DNA of 64,000 bases, from NCBI RefSeq assembly GCF_001269385.1, contig NZ_CXOO01000011.1, forward strand, positions 124,001 through 188,000. The letters are read 5' to 3'. Below are positions 35,942 through 45,104 of the stretch, piece by piece. The stretch comes from Limnohabitans sp. DM1. Its GTDB lineage: Bacteria > Pseudomonadota > Gammaproteobacteria > Burkholderiales > Burkholderiaceae_C. Position numbers and translations under genes: made by a program. The notes beneath the pieces were generated by a model. That model was given only the letters and a program-made list of their open reading frames with translations, did not search any database and had not been told where the DNA came from. Each line of letters begins with the position of its first letter. Positions within the stretch are counted from its first letter, which is position 1.

Positions 35942-36898
35942 ATGAACACCCCTGCAGATTTCAGCCCTCAGCTTCAAACCCTCTTGAACGGCATCAGCCC
36001 CCTGCCCCACTTGGGCGTGATCCAGGCCCAGGGCGAGGACGCGGCAAACTTTTTGCACAACCAGCTGAGCAACGATGTGCTGCTTTTGCCCGTGGGCCAA
36101 TCGCGCCTGGCGGCCTTTTGCTCGGCCAAAGGCCGCATGCAGGCCAGCTTCATCCTGGTCAAAACCGCGTCCGACACCGCCCTGCTGGTCTTGAGCCAAG
36201 ACTTGCTGGCCCAGACCCTCAAGCGCCTGTCCATGTTTGTGTTGCGGGCCAAAGTCAAGATGAGCGACGCTAGCGGCCAGTGGCAACTGCGCGGCTTGCT
36301 GGGCGACAGCGCCCGGGCCGCAGTGGGCGCAGCCGCCCCTTGGCAGACCCAGGTCCTGGACGGGGCGCACGCGGTGGCGCTTTATCCTGCCGTGCTGGGC
36401 GAGTCCCCAATTCCCCGCGCTTTGTGGATCGCCCCGGCTGGCCATTCGCTGCCTGCAGGTGTAGACGTGCCCAGCGACGTATGGACCTGGGCCGAAGCGA
36501 TGAGCGGCGTGACCCTGGTCAGCCAGCCCGTGTTCGAGGCTTTTGTGCCGCAAATGCTCAATTACGAGTCCGTAGGCGGCGTGAACTTCAAAAAAGGCTG
36601 CTACCCCGGGCAGGAAGTGGTCGCCCGCAGCCAGTTTCGCGGCACGCTCAAGCGCCGCACGGCGCGGGTGCACAGCCCTGTGGCCTTGAAGGCCGGGCAA
36701 GACATTTTCACGCCCACCGACCCCGAGCAGCCCTGCGCCACCGTGGTGCTGTGTGCTGCGCGTCCGGACGGTCAGGGCTTTGATGCGCTGGTGAGCGGCA
36801 CGACCGAGAGCATGCAAACAGGCTGGCGTGTGGGCGGTTCAGAGGGCGAAGCTTTGGAGATTTTGGTCCTGCCCTACGCCCTGCTGGCCGACATTTGA
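35942..36898 (+). CDS. ygfZ: YgfZ/GcvT folate-binding protein
   Basis: This 318-residue member of the YgfZ/CAF17 family supports iron-sulfur cluster assembly or repair with tetrahydrofolate. The signature KKGCYPGQEVVARSQFRG is intact, preceded by the GcvT-like fold (LGVIQAQGEDAANFLHNQLSNDV, AFCSAKGRMQASF). The ATG at 35942 was chosen; 13 codons upstream are open but of poor composition. It is divergent from mltG. Confidence 0.93.
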   Translation: MNTPADFSPQLQTLLNGISPLPHLGVIQAQGEDAANFLHNQLSNDVLLLPVGQSRLAAFCSAKGRMQASFILVKTASDTALLVLSQDLLAQTLKRLSMFVLRAKVKMSDASGQWQLRGLLGDSARAAVGAAAPWQTQVLDGAHAVALYPAVLGESPIPRALWIAPAGHSLPAGVDVPSDVWTWAEAMSGVTLVSQPVFEAFVPQMLNYESVGGVNFKKGCYPGQEVVARSQFRGTLKRRTARVHSPVALKAGQDIFTPTDPEQPCATVVLCAARPDGQGFDALVSGTTESMQTGWRVGGSEGEALEILVLPYALLADI

Positions 36899-36925
36899 GT
36901 CTTTGAAGGTGCTTGCCGCGCAGTC

Positions 36926-37783
36926 TCAAAGCTTGCGCACCATCTCGATGTGCGCAATCCCCGCATCTTCAAAAATCGCCCCATGCGGCTCATAACCTGA
37001 ACGTTTGTAGAAGCCTTCGGCGCTGCATTGGGCGTGCAAGATCACCTCTTTGTCGCCCCGGTGCTGCGCCGCGTCCATCAGGGCGTGCAGCACGCGGCGG
37101 CCCAGATCGCTGCCGCGCATCTGCTTTTTGACGGCCATGCGGCCAATGCGGGATACACCGGGCGCGTGCTGAATCAAGCGGCCTGTGGCCAGGCATAGGC
37201 CCATGCGGTTCAGGGCCACGGCGTGCAAGGCGGTGTCGTCTTCGTGGTCCAACTCCAATTCGACAGGCACTTTTTGCTCCACCACAAACACCTCGTGGCG
37301 CAGCGGGCTGGCGTGTTTCTGGAAATCGTGCCACGAGCCCACATGCACCTGCACCATGTCTTCGCCGCGCTCAAAGCCTTCGAGCATGTCGCGCAAGGGT
37401 GCTGGGATGGGCTGGCTCTTTTTGGCCACCGGGTCGGCATACACATAGACCATCTCGCTGCTGATCAGCAGTTCATCGCCCCGGAAAATCGCCCCCGCAA
37501 ACGTCATGGACGAGTTGCCCACCCGGTCGCAGCGCATGCACACGTCCAGAAAATCGTCCATCTCGGCGCTGGCGTGGTACTCCAGGCTGGCTTTTTTGAC
37601 GAACAAATCGCCGCCCAGTTGGTGCATGGTTTCGGCGTAAGGCATGGCCAGTTGCCGCCAGTATTCGGTGACGGCGGTGTCGAAATACATGAGGTAGTGA
37701 CCGTTGAAGACGATCTTTTGCATGTCCACCTCCACCCAGCGCACGCGCATGCGGTGAGACAAACGGAAATCTTGGCGTTTCAT
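36926..37783 (-). CDS. Fusion of hotdog thioesterase and GNAT acetyltransferase
   Basis: This 285-residue two-domain protein has residues 1-140 as a YbgC/FadM-type acyl-CoA thioesterase (RVRWVEVDMQKIVFNGHYLMYFD with the catalytic Asp region). Residues 145-285 are a GNAT domain of the ElaA/YjcF kind (HEVFVVEQKVPVELELD, GRLIQHAPGVSRIGRMAVKKQMRGSDLGRRVLHALM, AEGFYKRSGYEPHG). The fusion suggests one domain frees or senses acyl-CoA while the other uses an acyl donor; the substrate is unknown. It is convergent with ygfZ (27 bp) and 4 bp downstream of the esterase gene. Confidence 0.88.
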   Translation of the reverse strand: MKRQDFRLSHRMRVRWVEVDMQKIVFNGHYLMYFDTAVTEYWRQLAMPYAETMHQLGGDLFVKKASLEYHASAEMDDFLDVCMRCDRVGNSSMTFAGAIFRGDELLISSEMVYVYADPVAKKSQPIPAPLRDMLEGFERGEDMVQVHVGSWHDFQKHASPLRHEVFVVEQKVPVELELDHEDDTALHAVALNRMGLCLATGRLIQHAPGVSRIGRMAVKKQMRGSDLGRRVLHALMDAAQHRGDKEVILHAQCSAEGFYKRSGYEPHGAIFEDAGIAHIEMVRKL

Positions 37784-37787
37784 GGTT

Positions 37788-38750
37788 TCAACTTTCAAAA
37801 GCGTGTTGCAAAGCCCGGCCCGCATCGGCATGCGCTTGCAGGGCATCGGGAATGGCGCGGCCCATGGTGATGAAACCGTGGACCACACCTTTGTAAATCT
37901 CCAGATCGACCGGCACACCCGCCATGCGAAGGGTGTCGGCGTACTGCACGCCCTCGTCCACAAGCGGGTCGCATTCGGCCAGGCCTATCCAGGCGGAGGC
38001 CAGACCTGCATGGTCGGGTGCGTTCATCGGGGCAAAGCGCCAATCGTCGCGGTCGGCTTCGTCGATGTAGTTGGCAAAAAACCAGTCCACCGTGGTCTTG
38101 TCGAGCATGAAGCCTTCTGCAAAGGTGTGGTGCGAAGCGGTGTCTTGATGGGCGATGCAGCCGGGGTAAAACAGCAGCTGCAGGCGCAGGGGCAGGCCCG
38201 CATCACGGGCCATCAGGGCGCACACGGCGGCCAAGGTGCCGCCTGCACTGTCGCCGCCCACGGCCAATCGGGTCGTGTCCAGCCCCAGGGTCTGGCCGTG
38301 TTGATGCAACCAGTTCAGGGCGTCCCAGCTGTCGTGCACCGCCATTGGAAAGCGGTGCTCGGGCGCCAGCCGGTAGTCCAGCGACACCACGGCGCAGTGC
38401 CCTTGGCGCGAGAGTTGGCGGCAGAGCACGTCGTGGGTGGTGAGGCTGCCCACGCTGAAGCCCCCGCCATGGATGTACAGCAGCACGGGCAAGGCGAGCT
38501 CGCTGCGCGGGGCATACAGTCGGGCCGGCATGCTGTGGCCATCGCGGGCTGGCAAGGTGATGTCTTCCACCCGGTCCACCTGTGGGGCGGGCTGCAGGTC
38601 GAGCATGGGCCCGCCAATGTCGTAAAACTCACGCGCCTGTAGTGGTGTCATGACCGCCATCGGGGGGCGGCCTGCGCGTTCAACGCGCTCGATCAGGCTG
38701 CGTGTGGCGGCATTCAACAACGATCTGGGGTTGGTATGGTGGCTGCTCAT
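37788..38750 (-). CDS. Alpha/beta hydrolase, hormone-sensitive lipase family
   Basis: This 320-residue esterase has the HSL-family oxyanion motif YIHGGGFSVGS, nucleophile GGDSAGG, and acid and base positions ECDPLVDEG and GVVHGF. Substrates of such enzymes are short acyl esters. The ATG at 38750 gives the usual length. It probably shares a transcript with the thioesterase-GNAT gene and is divergent from the iron alcohol dehydrogenase. Confidence 0.92.
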   Translation of the reverse strand: MSSHHTNPRSLLNAATRSLIERVERAGRPPMAVMTPLQAREFYDIGGPMLDLQPAPQVDRVEDITLPARDGHSMPARLYAPRSELALPVLLYIHGGGFSVGSLTTHDVLCRQLSRQGHCAVVSLDYRLAPEHRFPMAVHDSWDALNWLHQHGQTLGLDTTRLAVGGDSAGGTLAAVCALMARDAGLPLRLQLLFYPGCIAHQDTASHHTFAEGFMLDKTTVDWFFANYIDEADRDDWRFAPMNAPDHAGLASAWIGLAECDPLVDEGVQYADTLRMAGVPVDLEIYKGVVHGFITMGRAIPDALQAHADAGRALQHAFES

Positions 38751-38935
38751 GGGTGTGTGGTTGTCGATGCCCTCAGGGCTGGGCGGCAGGGGCCTATTTA
38801 AACAAGGGGCTAACAAGGGTGACAGCCTCGGCGTGTCACCAATGCCTTCCTGCATCAAAATGGGCTTTGATCGTACAACGCCCTGCCCCGCTGTTCTGTC
38901 ACTTCCGAACCGGGGCACCAGATTGGAGTCTTCGC

Positions 38936-40072
38936 ATGTCCTTTATCAACTACGTCACCCAAATCCAGATCGACTTTGGCGCCGTGAAGCTGCTCCAGGC
39001 CGAGTGCGAGCGCGTGGGCATCCACAAACCCCTGATCGTGACCGACGCAGGCGTCAAAGCCGCTGGCGTGTTGCAAAAAGCGCTCGACGCCCTGCCGGGC
39101 CTGCCCGTCACCGTGTTTGACCAAACCCCCTCCAACCCGACCGAGGCGGCGGTTCGCGCCGCAGCGGCCATGTACAAGGCCAGCGGCTGCGACGGCCTGA
39201 TCGCGGTGGGCGGCGGCTCGGCCATCGACTGCGCCAAAGGCGTGGCGATTGCCGTGAGCCACGAAGGCCCGCTCAAAACCTATGCCACCATCGAAGGCGG
39301 CTCGCTCAAGATCACCGACCGCGTGGCCCCCATCATCGCCGTGCCCACCACCAGCGGCACCGGCAGCGAAGTGGCCAGGGGCGCGATTTTGATTCTGGAC
39401 GACGGGCGCAAAGTCGGTTTCCACTCCTGGTTCATCGTGCCCAAAGCGGCCATTTGCGACCCCGAACTGACTTTAGGCCTCCCGCCCATCCTGACGGCTG
39501 CGACCGGCATGGACGCGGTCGCGCACTGCATGGAAACCTTCATGGCAGCGCCCTTCAACCCGCCCGCAGACGGCATCGCGCTCGACGGCCTGGGCCGTGG
39601 TTGGGCCCACATCGAACGCGCCACGGTCAACGGCCAAGACCGCGAAGCCCGTCTGAACATGATGAGCGCCAGCATGCAAGGCGCCATGGCTTTTCAAAAA
39701 GGCTTGGGCTGCGTGCACTCGCTCAGCCACAGCCTGGGCGGCGTGAACCCGCGTCTGCACCACGGCACTTTGAACGCCATGTTTTTGCCCGCGGTGGTGA
39801 AGTTCAACGCGGCGGCTGAAAGCGTGCAAAAAGAAAACCGCCTGAACCGCATGGCCCAGGCCATGGGTCTGCAAAGCGGCTCAGACATCCCCGATGCCAT
39901 CCGGGACATGTGCGCCCGCTTGGGGCTGCCCACGGGCTTGGGCGCCATGGGCGTGACCGAGGGTCTGTTTGACGCCGTCATCACCGGGGCGCTGGCCGAC
40001 CATTGCCACAAAACCAACCCGCGCATCGCCTCGGCGGATGAATACCGGGACATGTTGTTGAGCAGTTTGTGA
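38936..40072 (+). CDS. Iron-containing alcohol dehydrogenase
   Basis: This 378-residue type III ADH has NAD-binding VGGGSAIDCAKGVA and PTTSGTGSEVARGAIL, with metal ligands in GMDAVAHCMETF, GCVHSLSHSLGG and LHHGTLNAMF (Asp and three His). Relatives act on butanol, 1,3-propanediol, 4-hydroxybutyrate or maleylacetate; the substrate cannot be set from sequence. GGAG precedes the ATG at 38936 by 9 nt. Confidence 0.94.
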   Translation: MSFINYVTQIQIDFGAVKLLQAECERVGIHKPLIVTDAGVKAAGVLQKALDALPGLPVTVFDQTPSNPTEAAVRAAAAMYKASGCDGLIAVGGGSAIDCAKGVAIAVSHEGPLKTYATIEGGSLKITDRVAPIIAVPTTSGTGSEVARGAILILDDGRKVGFHSWFIVPKAAICDPELTLGLPPILTAATGMDAVAHCMETFMAAPFNPPADGIALDGLGRGWAHIERATVNGQDREARLNMMSASMQGAMAFQKGLGCVHSLSHSLGGVNPRLHHGTLNAMFLPAVVKFNAAAESVQKENRLNRMAQAMGLQSGSDIPDAIRDMCARLGLPTGLGAMGVTEGLFDAVITGALADHCHKTNPRIASADEYRDMLLSSL

Positions 40073-40122
40073 ACTCCCCCCTCTCTAACTTTCGACAGTC
40101 ATTGATCTGGTAAAGTTCCTTC

Positions 40123-40359
40123 ATGCAACGAATCACAGGCCCATACAACGGTTACTTTATCGTGGCGAAGGCATTCCGCATTGGCAATGCGTGGATGGGT
40201 GAGGCACAAATTTTCCCAAATCGTCCGGAGAGCTTTGACGACACCAATTGGGTCGCGAAGCTCGGAGGCGATTGGAGTAACGCCCTCTCTGAACTAGACG
40301 CTATTGAGAACGCAGAGAGGGTCAGCCGAGAGAGAATTGAGCAGTTTCCACCAACCTAG
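40123..40359 (+). CDS. Hypothetical protein, 78 residues
   Basis: The sequence MQRITGPYNGYFIVAKAFRIGNAWMGEAQIF, then SFDDTNWVAKLGGDWSNALSELDAIENAERVSRERIEQF, is a compact alpha/beta protein of unknown function. It is found between the alcohol dehydrogenase and a Sel1 gene in an A+T-richer patch. Confidence 0.6.
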   Translation: MQRITGPYNGYFIVAKAFRIGNAWMGEAQIFPNRPESFDDTNWVAKLGGDWSNALSELDAIENAERVSRERIEQFPPT

Positions 40360-40415
40360 TTATTTTTCGATCAAGCCACTGGCACTAAATCCAGTGCGTT
40401 CTGCTCTGATGTGAT

Positions 40416-41300
40416 TTATTGAAGTAACCAGATAGGCCCGTGAGAGTCAAAACAGGCATTGCGCACCGCTTCGGCTCTGAGGTTGCTCATCAGTTGCAAC
40501 TCGCCCCACTTATTTATCTGAAATACTGCGGTAGTGTCTAAGACTTTCGTTGAGGTGTGCACGGAGTCTGTTATCCGAACCTCTCCCTCGCGCTCTTTAA
40601 CAGTTGTCTCAATCCACGCGTTATCCTTGTCTGCTGTGGCCAATCGCGCATACAACAGATTAATCAGTGGTAAGTGATGTCCATTTTTTTTGGGTGCGTT
40701 GCAATCGATACTAAAGCTGCGAACCATCCGCTCTGCTTTTGCCGACTCAAAATGGACGCGCTTTCGGTAGTCCTTTTCCAACCTTGCGATATACATCAAA
40801 TTAGATGGGTTAATCCATTCGACCGCCTCTTTGCGACTTTGTGGGACGCCGCGACCTCGGTTATACATGGCCCCAATCACTTCTTGTGCTTTTGTATTTC
40901 CCTGCATAGCGGCGCGCCTTAACCACTTAACCCCCTCTTTGTCATCTTGATTGGTGCCGCGCCCATTAATATATGCGAATCCCAAATTAGTTTGAGCCCA
41001 TGCAGTTCCCTGCTCTGCAGCTGATCTATACCATTTAAAGGCTTCAAAAAAATCTTTATTGACGCCTTGTCCGAGTTCATACATCAGTCCCAGGTTAGCT
41101 TGAGCCTCAGAATTTCCCTGCTCAGCAAGCGGTTTTAACAAACTGAAGGCCGAGACGTAGTCTTTTTCGCTGAGTTTTTTCTCGGCGGCAGAAAGCGATT
41201 CGGTCGAGGTTGTGCTTTGCCCAAAAACTGGAAAGCAAAGGCAAAGCGCAATCACTATTGCGGCGGATGCCAAGGATGTCGTTCTTAGTGGTGAGTTCAT
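40416..41300 (-). CDS. Exported Sel1-repeat protein
   Basis: This 294-residue protein has a signal peptide (ASAAIVIALCLCFPVFGQ) and three to four Sel1-like repeats (AEQGNSEAQANLGLMYELGQGVNKD, AEQGTAWAQTNLGFAYINGRG, AMQGNTKAQEVIGAMYNRGRGV) in residues 40-170. A C-terminal beta-rich domain of about 120 residues is not recognised. It is likely a periplasmic adaptor. Base composition is lower in G+C than the flanking core genes, suggesting later acquisition. Confidence 0.88.
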   Translation of the reverse strand: MNSPLRTTSLASAAIVIALCLCFPVFGQSTTSTESLSAAEKKLSEKDYVSAFSLLKPLAEQGNSEAQANLGLMYELGQGVNKDFFEAFKWYRSAAEQGTAWAQTNLGFAYINGRGTNQDDKEGVKWLRRAAMQGNTKAQEVIGAMYNRGRGVPQSRKEAVEWINPSNLMYIARLEKDYRKRVHFESAKAERMVRSFSIDCNAPKKNGHHLPLINLLYARLATADKDNAWIETTVKEREGEVRITDSVHTSTKVLDTTAVFQINKWGELQLMSNLRAEAVRNACFDSHGPIWLLQ

Positions 41301-41495
41301 GGCAATGTTTGAAGTTGATCTTGACCCCGTATCACAGATGGGTAAGCGTCGTGTACCCGAATCTTAAACGCTGCAATCAGACGCAGGCGTTTGCGAATCC
41401 GGCAAAATTCCTTCAACAAAGAGCATCTGACAAAAAAGCTAGAGGAAACTCCCCCTCCTCTGGACTGTTGCAATGAACCAATGGTTTTTTTGATT

Positions 41496-41540
41496 TGGTC
41501 GCCTGGGACGGAATCGAACCATCGACACGCGGATTTTCAA
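41496..41540 (-). pseudogene. 3' half of tRNA-Phe(GAA), possible attachment-site remnant
   Basis: Read on the minus strand: anticodon loop TTGAAAA (GAA anticodon), anticodon-stem 3' strand TCCGC, variable GTGTC, T-arm GATGG-TTCGATT-CCGTC, acceptor 3' strand CCAGGCG, discriminator A and encoded CCA. The 5' half is absent and replaced by the coding end of the TfoX-like gene, whose TGA stop lies in the anticodon loop. Such 3' fragments are what tRNA-targeting integrases leave at one end of an island. Confidence 0.7.
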
Positions 41541-42031
41541 CCCGACTTGCGTTCCGCGTCCAAATCGAACGGGGTGTCGAATCCACCCAACACCAGTTGG
41601 TCATCACCCGCCTTGACGATCGTCTTGGCGGCATTGGCCCCACCCGTGCGTGTGTCGGTGAATCTCTTTTTTTGACGTGACTTGGCCTTTTCTCTCGCCT
41701 GCACCTTGGCCAAATGTGCGCGCAAAGCAGCGTCCCAAGACGAACGTGACCACCGCACCGCCTCTTGTGGGTCGTCAAACACCGCATCCGGCGCGGCCCA
41801 ATACGACAGCGCCACGTCTTTGCCCTTCATCGGGTAAGTGAAGGACGTGAGGCCCAGGGCTTCAAAGTCGGGGCGATTTTGGTCGTCCACCTTCAAGTAA
41901 AGCTGCTGGTTCATCACGATGGCGAACATCATGCCCTCGTGGTACAGGCCGTGGCCGCCAAACATGCGGCGGGCCGACACGGTGCCCCAGCCTTCGAGCA
42001 ACTCCTGCACAAAGGGGATGAAGTCGCTCAT
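41537..42031 (-). CDS. TfoX N-terminal domain protein
   Basis: This 164-residue protein has the TfoX_N fold: MSDFIPFVQELLEGWGTVSARRMFGGHGLYHEGMMFAIV, YLKVDDQNRPDFEALG, and the aromatic VALSYWAAPDAVFDDPQEA. The C-terminal 45 residues are basic (REKAKSRQKKRF) and end exactly inside the tRNA-Phe fragment, so the last few residues may be acquired sequence. TfoX relatives are linked to competence regulation in gammaproteobacteria, but stand-alone N-domain proteins have no settled role. Confidence 0.82.
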   Translation of the reverse strand: MSDFIPFVQELLEGWGTVSARRMFGGHGLYHEGMMFAIVMNQQLYLKVDDQNRPDFEALGLTSFTYPMKGKDVALSYWAAPDAVFDDPQEAVRWSRSSWDAALRAHLAKVQAREKAKSRQKKRFTDTRTGGANAAKTIVKAGDDQLVLGGFDTPFDLDAERKSG

Positions 42032-42044
42032 GACAGCGGCGGTT

Positions 42045-42998
42045 TCAAGGTGCGTCGTGGCCGGGCATCTTGGCGCCCACATGCAACTCGCCCCGGGCCT
42101 CGGCCAGCTCCACCTGGCGCTGGCGTTCGGCCAGTTTGACCTTTTGCTCGGGTGTGCGCTGGTCGTGGCAGTGGTCACAGCTCACGCCCAGCACGTAGTT
42201 TGGCGACTGCTTGTCCTGCTCGCTCAAGGGCCAGCGGCAGGAACGGCACAGCTCATGGCTGCCGACGCCAAGGCCGTGGCCCACGCTCACGCGCTCGTCA
42301 AACACAAAGCACTCGCCTTCCCAAGTACTTTGCTCGGGCGGGATTTCTTCTAGGTATTTAAGAATGCCGCCTTCGAGGTGGTAGACCTCGTCAAAGCCGC
42401 GCATCTTCATCAACGCGGTGGATTTTTCACAGCGGATGCCACCTGTGCAGAACATGGCCACTTTGGTCTTTTTGGCGGCATCGCCCTGCAAATGGGGCTG
42501 CGCATCCAGCCAGGCGGGCAGCTGCACAAAATTCTTGAGGTTCGGGTTGACCGCGCCCTTGAAGGTGCCAATGGCCACCTCGTAGTCGTTGCGCGTGTCG
42601 ATCACGACCACATCCGGGTCGGCCAGCAAGGCGTTCCAGTCAGCGGGTTTGACGTACTGGCCCACAGTCTTGTTCGGGTCCAACTCGGGCACGCGCAAAG
42701 TCACAATCTCTTTTTTGAGCTTGACCTTCATGCGGGTGAAAGGCGGCTTGGGGCTCCAGGACTCTTTGTGCACCAAGCTGGCCAGGCGCGGATCGGCCCG
42801 CAAAAACGCCAGCACGGCACGGATGCCGTTTTCAGGTCCGGCAATCGTGCCGTTGATGCCCTCGTGGGCCAAGAGCAAGGTGCCCTTGACTTCGTTGTCT
42901 TCGCAACAGGCTTGCAAAGGGGCTTGGAGAGCCTCGAAGTCGGGCAAATCGACAAATTTGTAGAGGGCGGCGGTGAGAAAAAGGGGTTCGGTTGACAT
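42045..42998 (-). CDS. trhO: tRNA uridine(34) hydroxylase TrhO (rhodanese-like)
   Basis: This 317-residue YceA/TrhO protein has an N-terminal acylphosphatase-like domain ([19 protein letters not shown]), a rhodanese domain with active-site loop [13 protein letters not shown], and the [12 protein letters not shown] segment. A C-terminal zinc-like region [11 protein letters not shown]...GVSCDHCHD follows. It makes 5-hydroxyuridine at the tRNA wobble position. The Met at 42998 matches the family start. Confidence 0.93.
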   Translation of the reverse strand: MSTEPLFLTAALYKFVDLPDFEALQAPLQACCEDNEVKGTLLLAHEGINGTIAGPENGIRAVLAFLRADPRLASLVHKESWSPKPPFTRMKVKLKKEIVTLRVPELDPNKTVGQYVKPADWNALLADPDVVVIDTRNDYEVAIGTFKGAVNPNLKNFVQLPAWLDAQPHLQGDAAKKTKVAMFCTGGIRCEKSTALMKMRGFDEVYHLEGGILKYLEEIPPEQSTWEGECFVFDERVSVGHGLGVGSHELCRSCRWPLSEQDKQSPNYVLGVSCDHCHDQRTPEQKVKLAERQRQVELAEARGELHVGAKMPGHDAP

Positions 42999-43026
42999 GC
43001 CGTGATTATCCACTTTGTTAAAAGGG

Positions 43027-43314
43027 TCATGCCGCATAAGTGGTCAAAACCACATCAGCAGCATCTTGGCGCAGCGGAATAAGCGCTTGGTAGGCGGCAG
43101 ACGCGTGCCAGCCTTGTGCATCATCCAAAAAAGGGAAACGGATCACCACGATGTCAGGGTGCGGGTTAACGCCCGAAAACGATTGAACCTGTTCACCCCG
43201 AAACAAGAGCTCTCCGCCAAAAGGCAGCAAGGTCGCCAAGACCTGCGATCGGTATTGGGCCCATTTTTCGGGATTCTTAACGGTCATTTGACCGACGACA
43301 TAGGCTTGAGACAT
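43027..43314 (-). CDS. DUF1330 family protein
   Basis: This 95-residue dimeric alpha-beta barrel protein begins [29 protein letters not shown] and continues with [42 protein letters not shown]. Function of the family is unknown. It starts 12 bp after the patatin-like gene and ends shortly before trhO, all on the same strand. Confidence 0.85.
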   Translation of the reverse strand: MSQAYVVGQMTVKNPEKWAQYRSQVLATLLPFGGELLFRGEQVQSFSGVNPHPDIVVIRFPFLDDAQGWHASAAYQALIPLRQDAADVVLTTYAA

Positions 43315-43323
43315 GCGCAATCC

Positions 43324-44421
43324 TTACAAAGGCTGAACGATTGAAGAAGTTGGATTTTGCAACCAGTCGCTGAACTCATCCGCCATCTGCTGCGCCGCGC
43401 TGGCAGCAGCATTCCACACCTTCACCCGCCCCGCCAAATCGCGATCGTAGGTCATGAAGTCCTTGCGGTCGGGCAATTTGCCGTTCGGCAGGGTTTTGAC
43501 CCATTCAGGATTGGGGGCCAACACGATGGTGCTGTCCAGAAACGGCGTTGCGCCGTGTCGCCACTTGAGGGCTTTGTCGAGCCAGCCGGGCACCACGTTT
43601 TGCTGAAAGTGTGGGTACAGCACGATGGCGCGTTCGGGGCCTTTGCCTGCAACCTCATCCGGCGCAGTCCAGTTCAGGTGCAGGTGATAGTCGGTGATGC
43701 CGCCGTCCCAGTACGCGCCAGTGGGTGCGCCGGGGATGTCGTGCACAGCTTTCAGCGCAAACGGGATGGAGCAGCTGGCTTGCAGCGCGGGCATGAAGTT
43801 GCCTTCGGTCAGGCCCACGGCGCGGGTGCGAAAGTCTTGGGCGTCAAACGGCAAAGCCGCGCCCAGCCCTGAAAACACCACCCGCTCCAGCCAGCCGCCC
43901 AAGGCCCTGCGGTGCACGGCGTTGCTCAAAAATGCTCCCGCATAGCCCAGTGGCGTGCCCAAAGGGTGTTCGCGGTGCAGGATATGCCGCCCGCGTGAGG
44001 TGACGATGTGCAGACGGTAACGGGGATGGTTCAATACCTCAGGTATGCGGCTGCCGTAAAAGGCCTGCAGGCTTTGGCCAAACGCATCGCTCACCTGCTC
44101 GGCGCTCACGCGCTTTTTGCCCGGCAGCGGTTCGTAGTGCTGGTGGATGTAATCGTGCTCCAGCCGCTCAAACGCCGCCACCGAACCATTCAGGCAAGCG
44201 GTAGCCATGCGCCAGGCACCAATCGATGCACCCACCAGGTCCACAGGCTGCGTGCTTTGGCTCAACCACTCGCCAAAAATGAAGCGATCGAGCGGCCCCA
44301 GGATCAGGCCTTTGGGGCCACCGGCAGCGCCCGGAATCACGCCAATGTGCTCGGGCCGCAGACCATTTTCTCGGATGTGGGCCAGGGCCTTGGGGCCGGC
44401 GTGGATGTGAAGGGCTTGCAT
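43324..44421 (-). CDS. Patatin-like phospholipase
   Basis: This 365-residue protein has the patatin oxyanion and nucleophile region: HIGVIPGAAGGPKGLIL, then VDLVGASIGAWRMA (GxSxG), with the catalytic Asp in GAYWDGGITDYH. It lacks a signal peptide and is likely cytosolic or membrane-associated, hydrolysing acyl lipids. The start MQALHIHAGPKALAHI is accepted because no better upstream start exists. Confidence 0.85.
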   Translation of the reverse strand: MQALHIHAGPKALAHIRENGLRPEHIGVIPGAAGGPKGLILGPLDRFIFGEWLSQSTQPVDLVGASIGAWRMATACLNGSVAAFERLEHDYIHQHYEPLPGKKRVSAEQVSDAFGQSLQAFYGSRIPEVLNHPRYRLHIVTSRGRHILHREHPLGTPLGYAGAFLSNAVHRRALGGWLERVVFSGLGAALPFDAQDFRTRAVGLTEGNFMPALQASCSIPFALKAVHDIPGAPTGAYWDGGITDYHLHLNWTAPDEVAGKGPERAIVLYPHFQQNVVPGWLDKALKWRHGATPFLDSTIVLAPNPEWVKTLPNGKLPDRKDFMTYDRDLAGRVKVWNAAASAAQQMADEFSDWLQNPTSSIVQPL

Positions 44422-44448
44422 GGTGGGGTCAGTGGCTCACGGTGGTGT

Positions 44449-44829
44449 TCAGTGCACGGGGCTGCGGTAGGCGCGGCCCAAGCGCTCAGCCAGAGCATCG
44501 AGGCGGTGGTCAAGCGACCACAGCTCAGCACCCTCGCTCAGGCAGGTGGCGGCCAAGAGTTGCAAGTCAATCCAGCCGCAACCGCGCCCAAAAAGCTGTT
44601 CGCGCTCCATGAAATCCAGCATCTCCGGCAAGCTGGCTTGTTGAGCAGCTTGCAGCGATGCCAGATCTGCCAGCGTTTGAGCACGCCGGGGCGGCGTGCC
44701 GCAAGCGATTTCGCCCAGGATGCAGGGATGGATCAACACACGATCCTGCACCAGCAACTGCACCAAGGCCTCATTGCCGCGCCTGAAATGGTCCACCCAC
44801 ACTGAGGTGTCCACCAAAACTGGCGTCAT
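44449..44829 (-). CDS. vapC: PIN-domain toxin, VapC family
   Basis: This 126-residue PIN nuclease has acidic residues in [12 protein letters not shown], the Glu of LGEIACG, and the downstream [24 protein letters not shown]. VapC toxins cut initiator tRNA or rRNA. The start overlaps the antitoxin stop by ATGA. Confidence 0.93.
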   Translation of the reverse strand: MTPVLVDTSVWVDHFRRGNEALVQLLVQDRVLIHPCILGEIACGTPPRRAQTLADLASLQAAQQASLPEMLDFMEREQLFGRGCGWIDLQLLAATCLSEGAELWSLDHRLDALAERLGRAYRSPVH

Positions 44830-45029
44830 GCGGGCAAGTCCTGCGCACGTCGAGGAATGTCGGGCATATCGACTTGGGTACCGCCCAGTGCGGCCAGACG
44901 TTTGGCCGCTTGCGTGCGGACAAAGGCCTTGATGGCCTCGCGAAACAAATCGGCCTTGTCCATGGACGGGTCGGCCACTTCCAAAGCCCTTTGGTAGAGC
45001 TGGTCGTCAATGGTCACGGTGGTTCGCAT
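44826..45029 (-). CDS. vapB: VapB-family antitoxin
   Basis: This 67-residue antitoxin begins [33 protein letters not shown], the ribbon-helix-helix/DUF2191 pattern of VapB partners, with a C-terminal toxin-binding tail. The ATG at 45029 is preferred over 45041. It is the first gene of the pair, coupled to vapC. Confidence 0.9.
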   Translation of the reverse strand: MRTTVTIDDQLYQRALEVADPSMDKADLFREAIKAFVRTQAAKRLAALGGTQVDMPDIPRRAQDLPA

Positions 45030-45104
45030 CACAGGCTCCAATCATCAAATAAGGTGCAATTATGCATCTCGGTGGATGACTTGGAGGGGTCAGAGTGAAG
45101 GCGC

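Noticed and set aside
34831-36817. Long frames opposite mltG and ygfZ
   Set aside because: They are complementary to two well-recognised genes and carry no recognisable domain.
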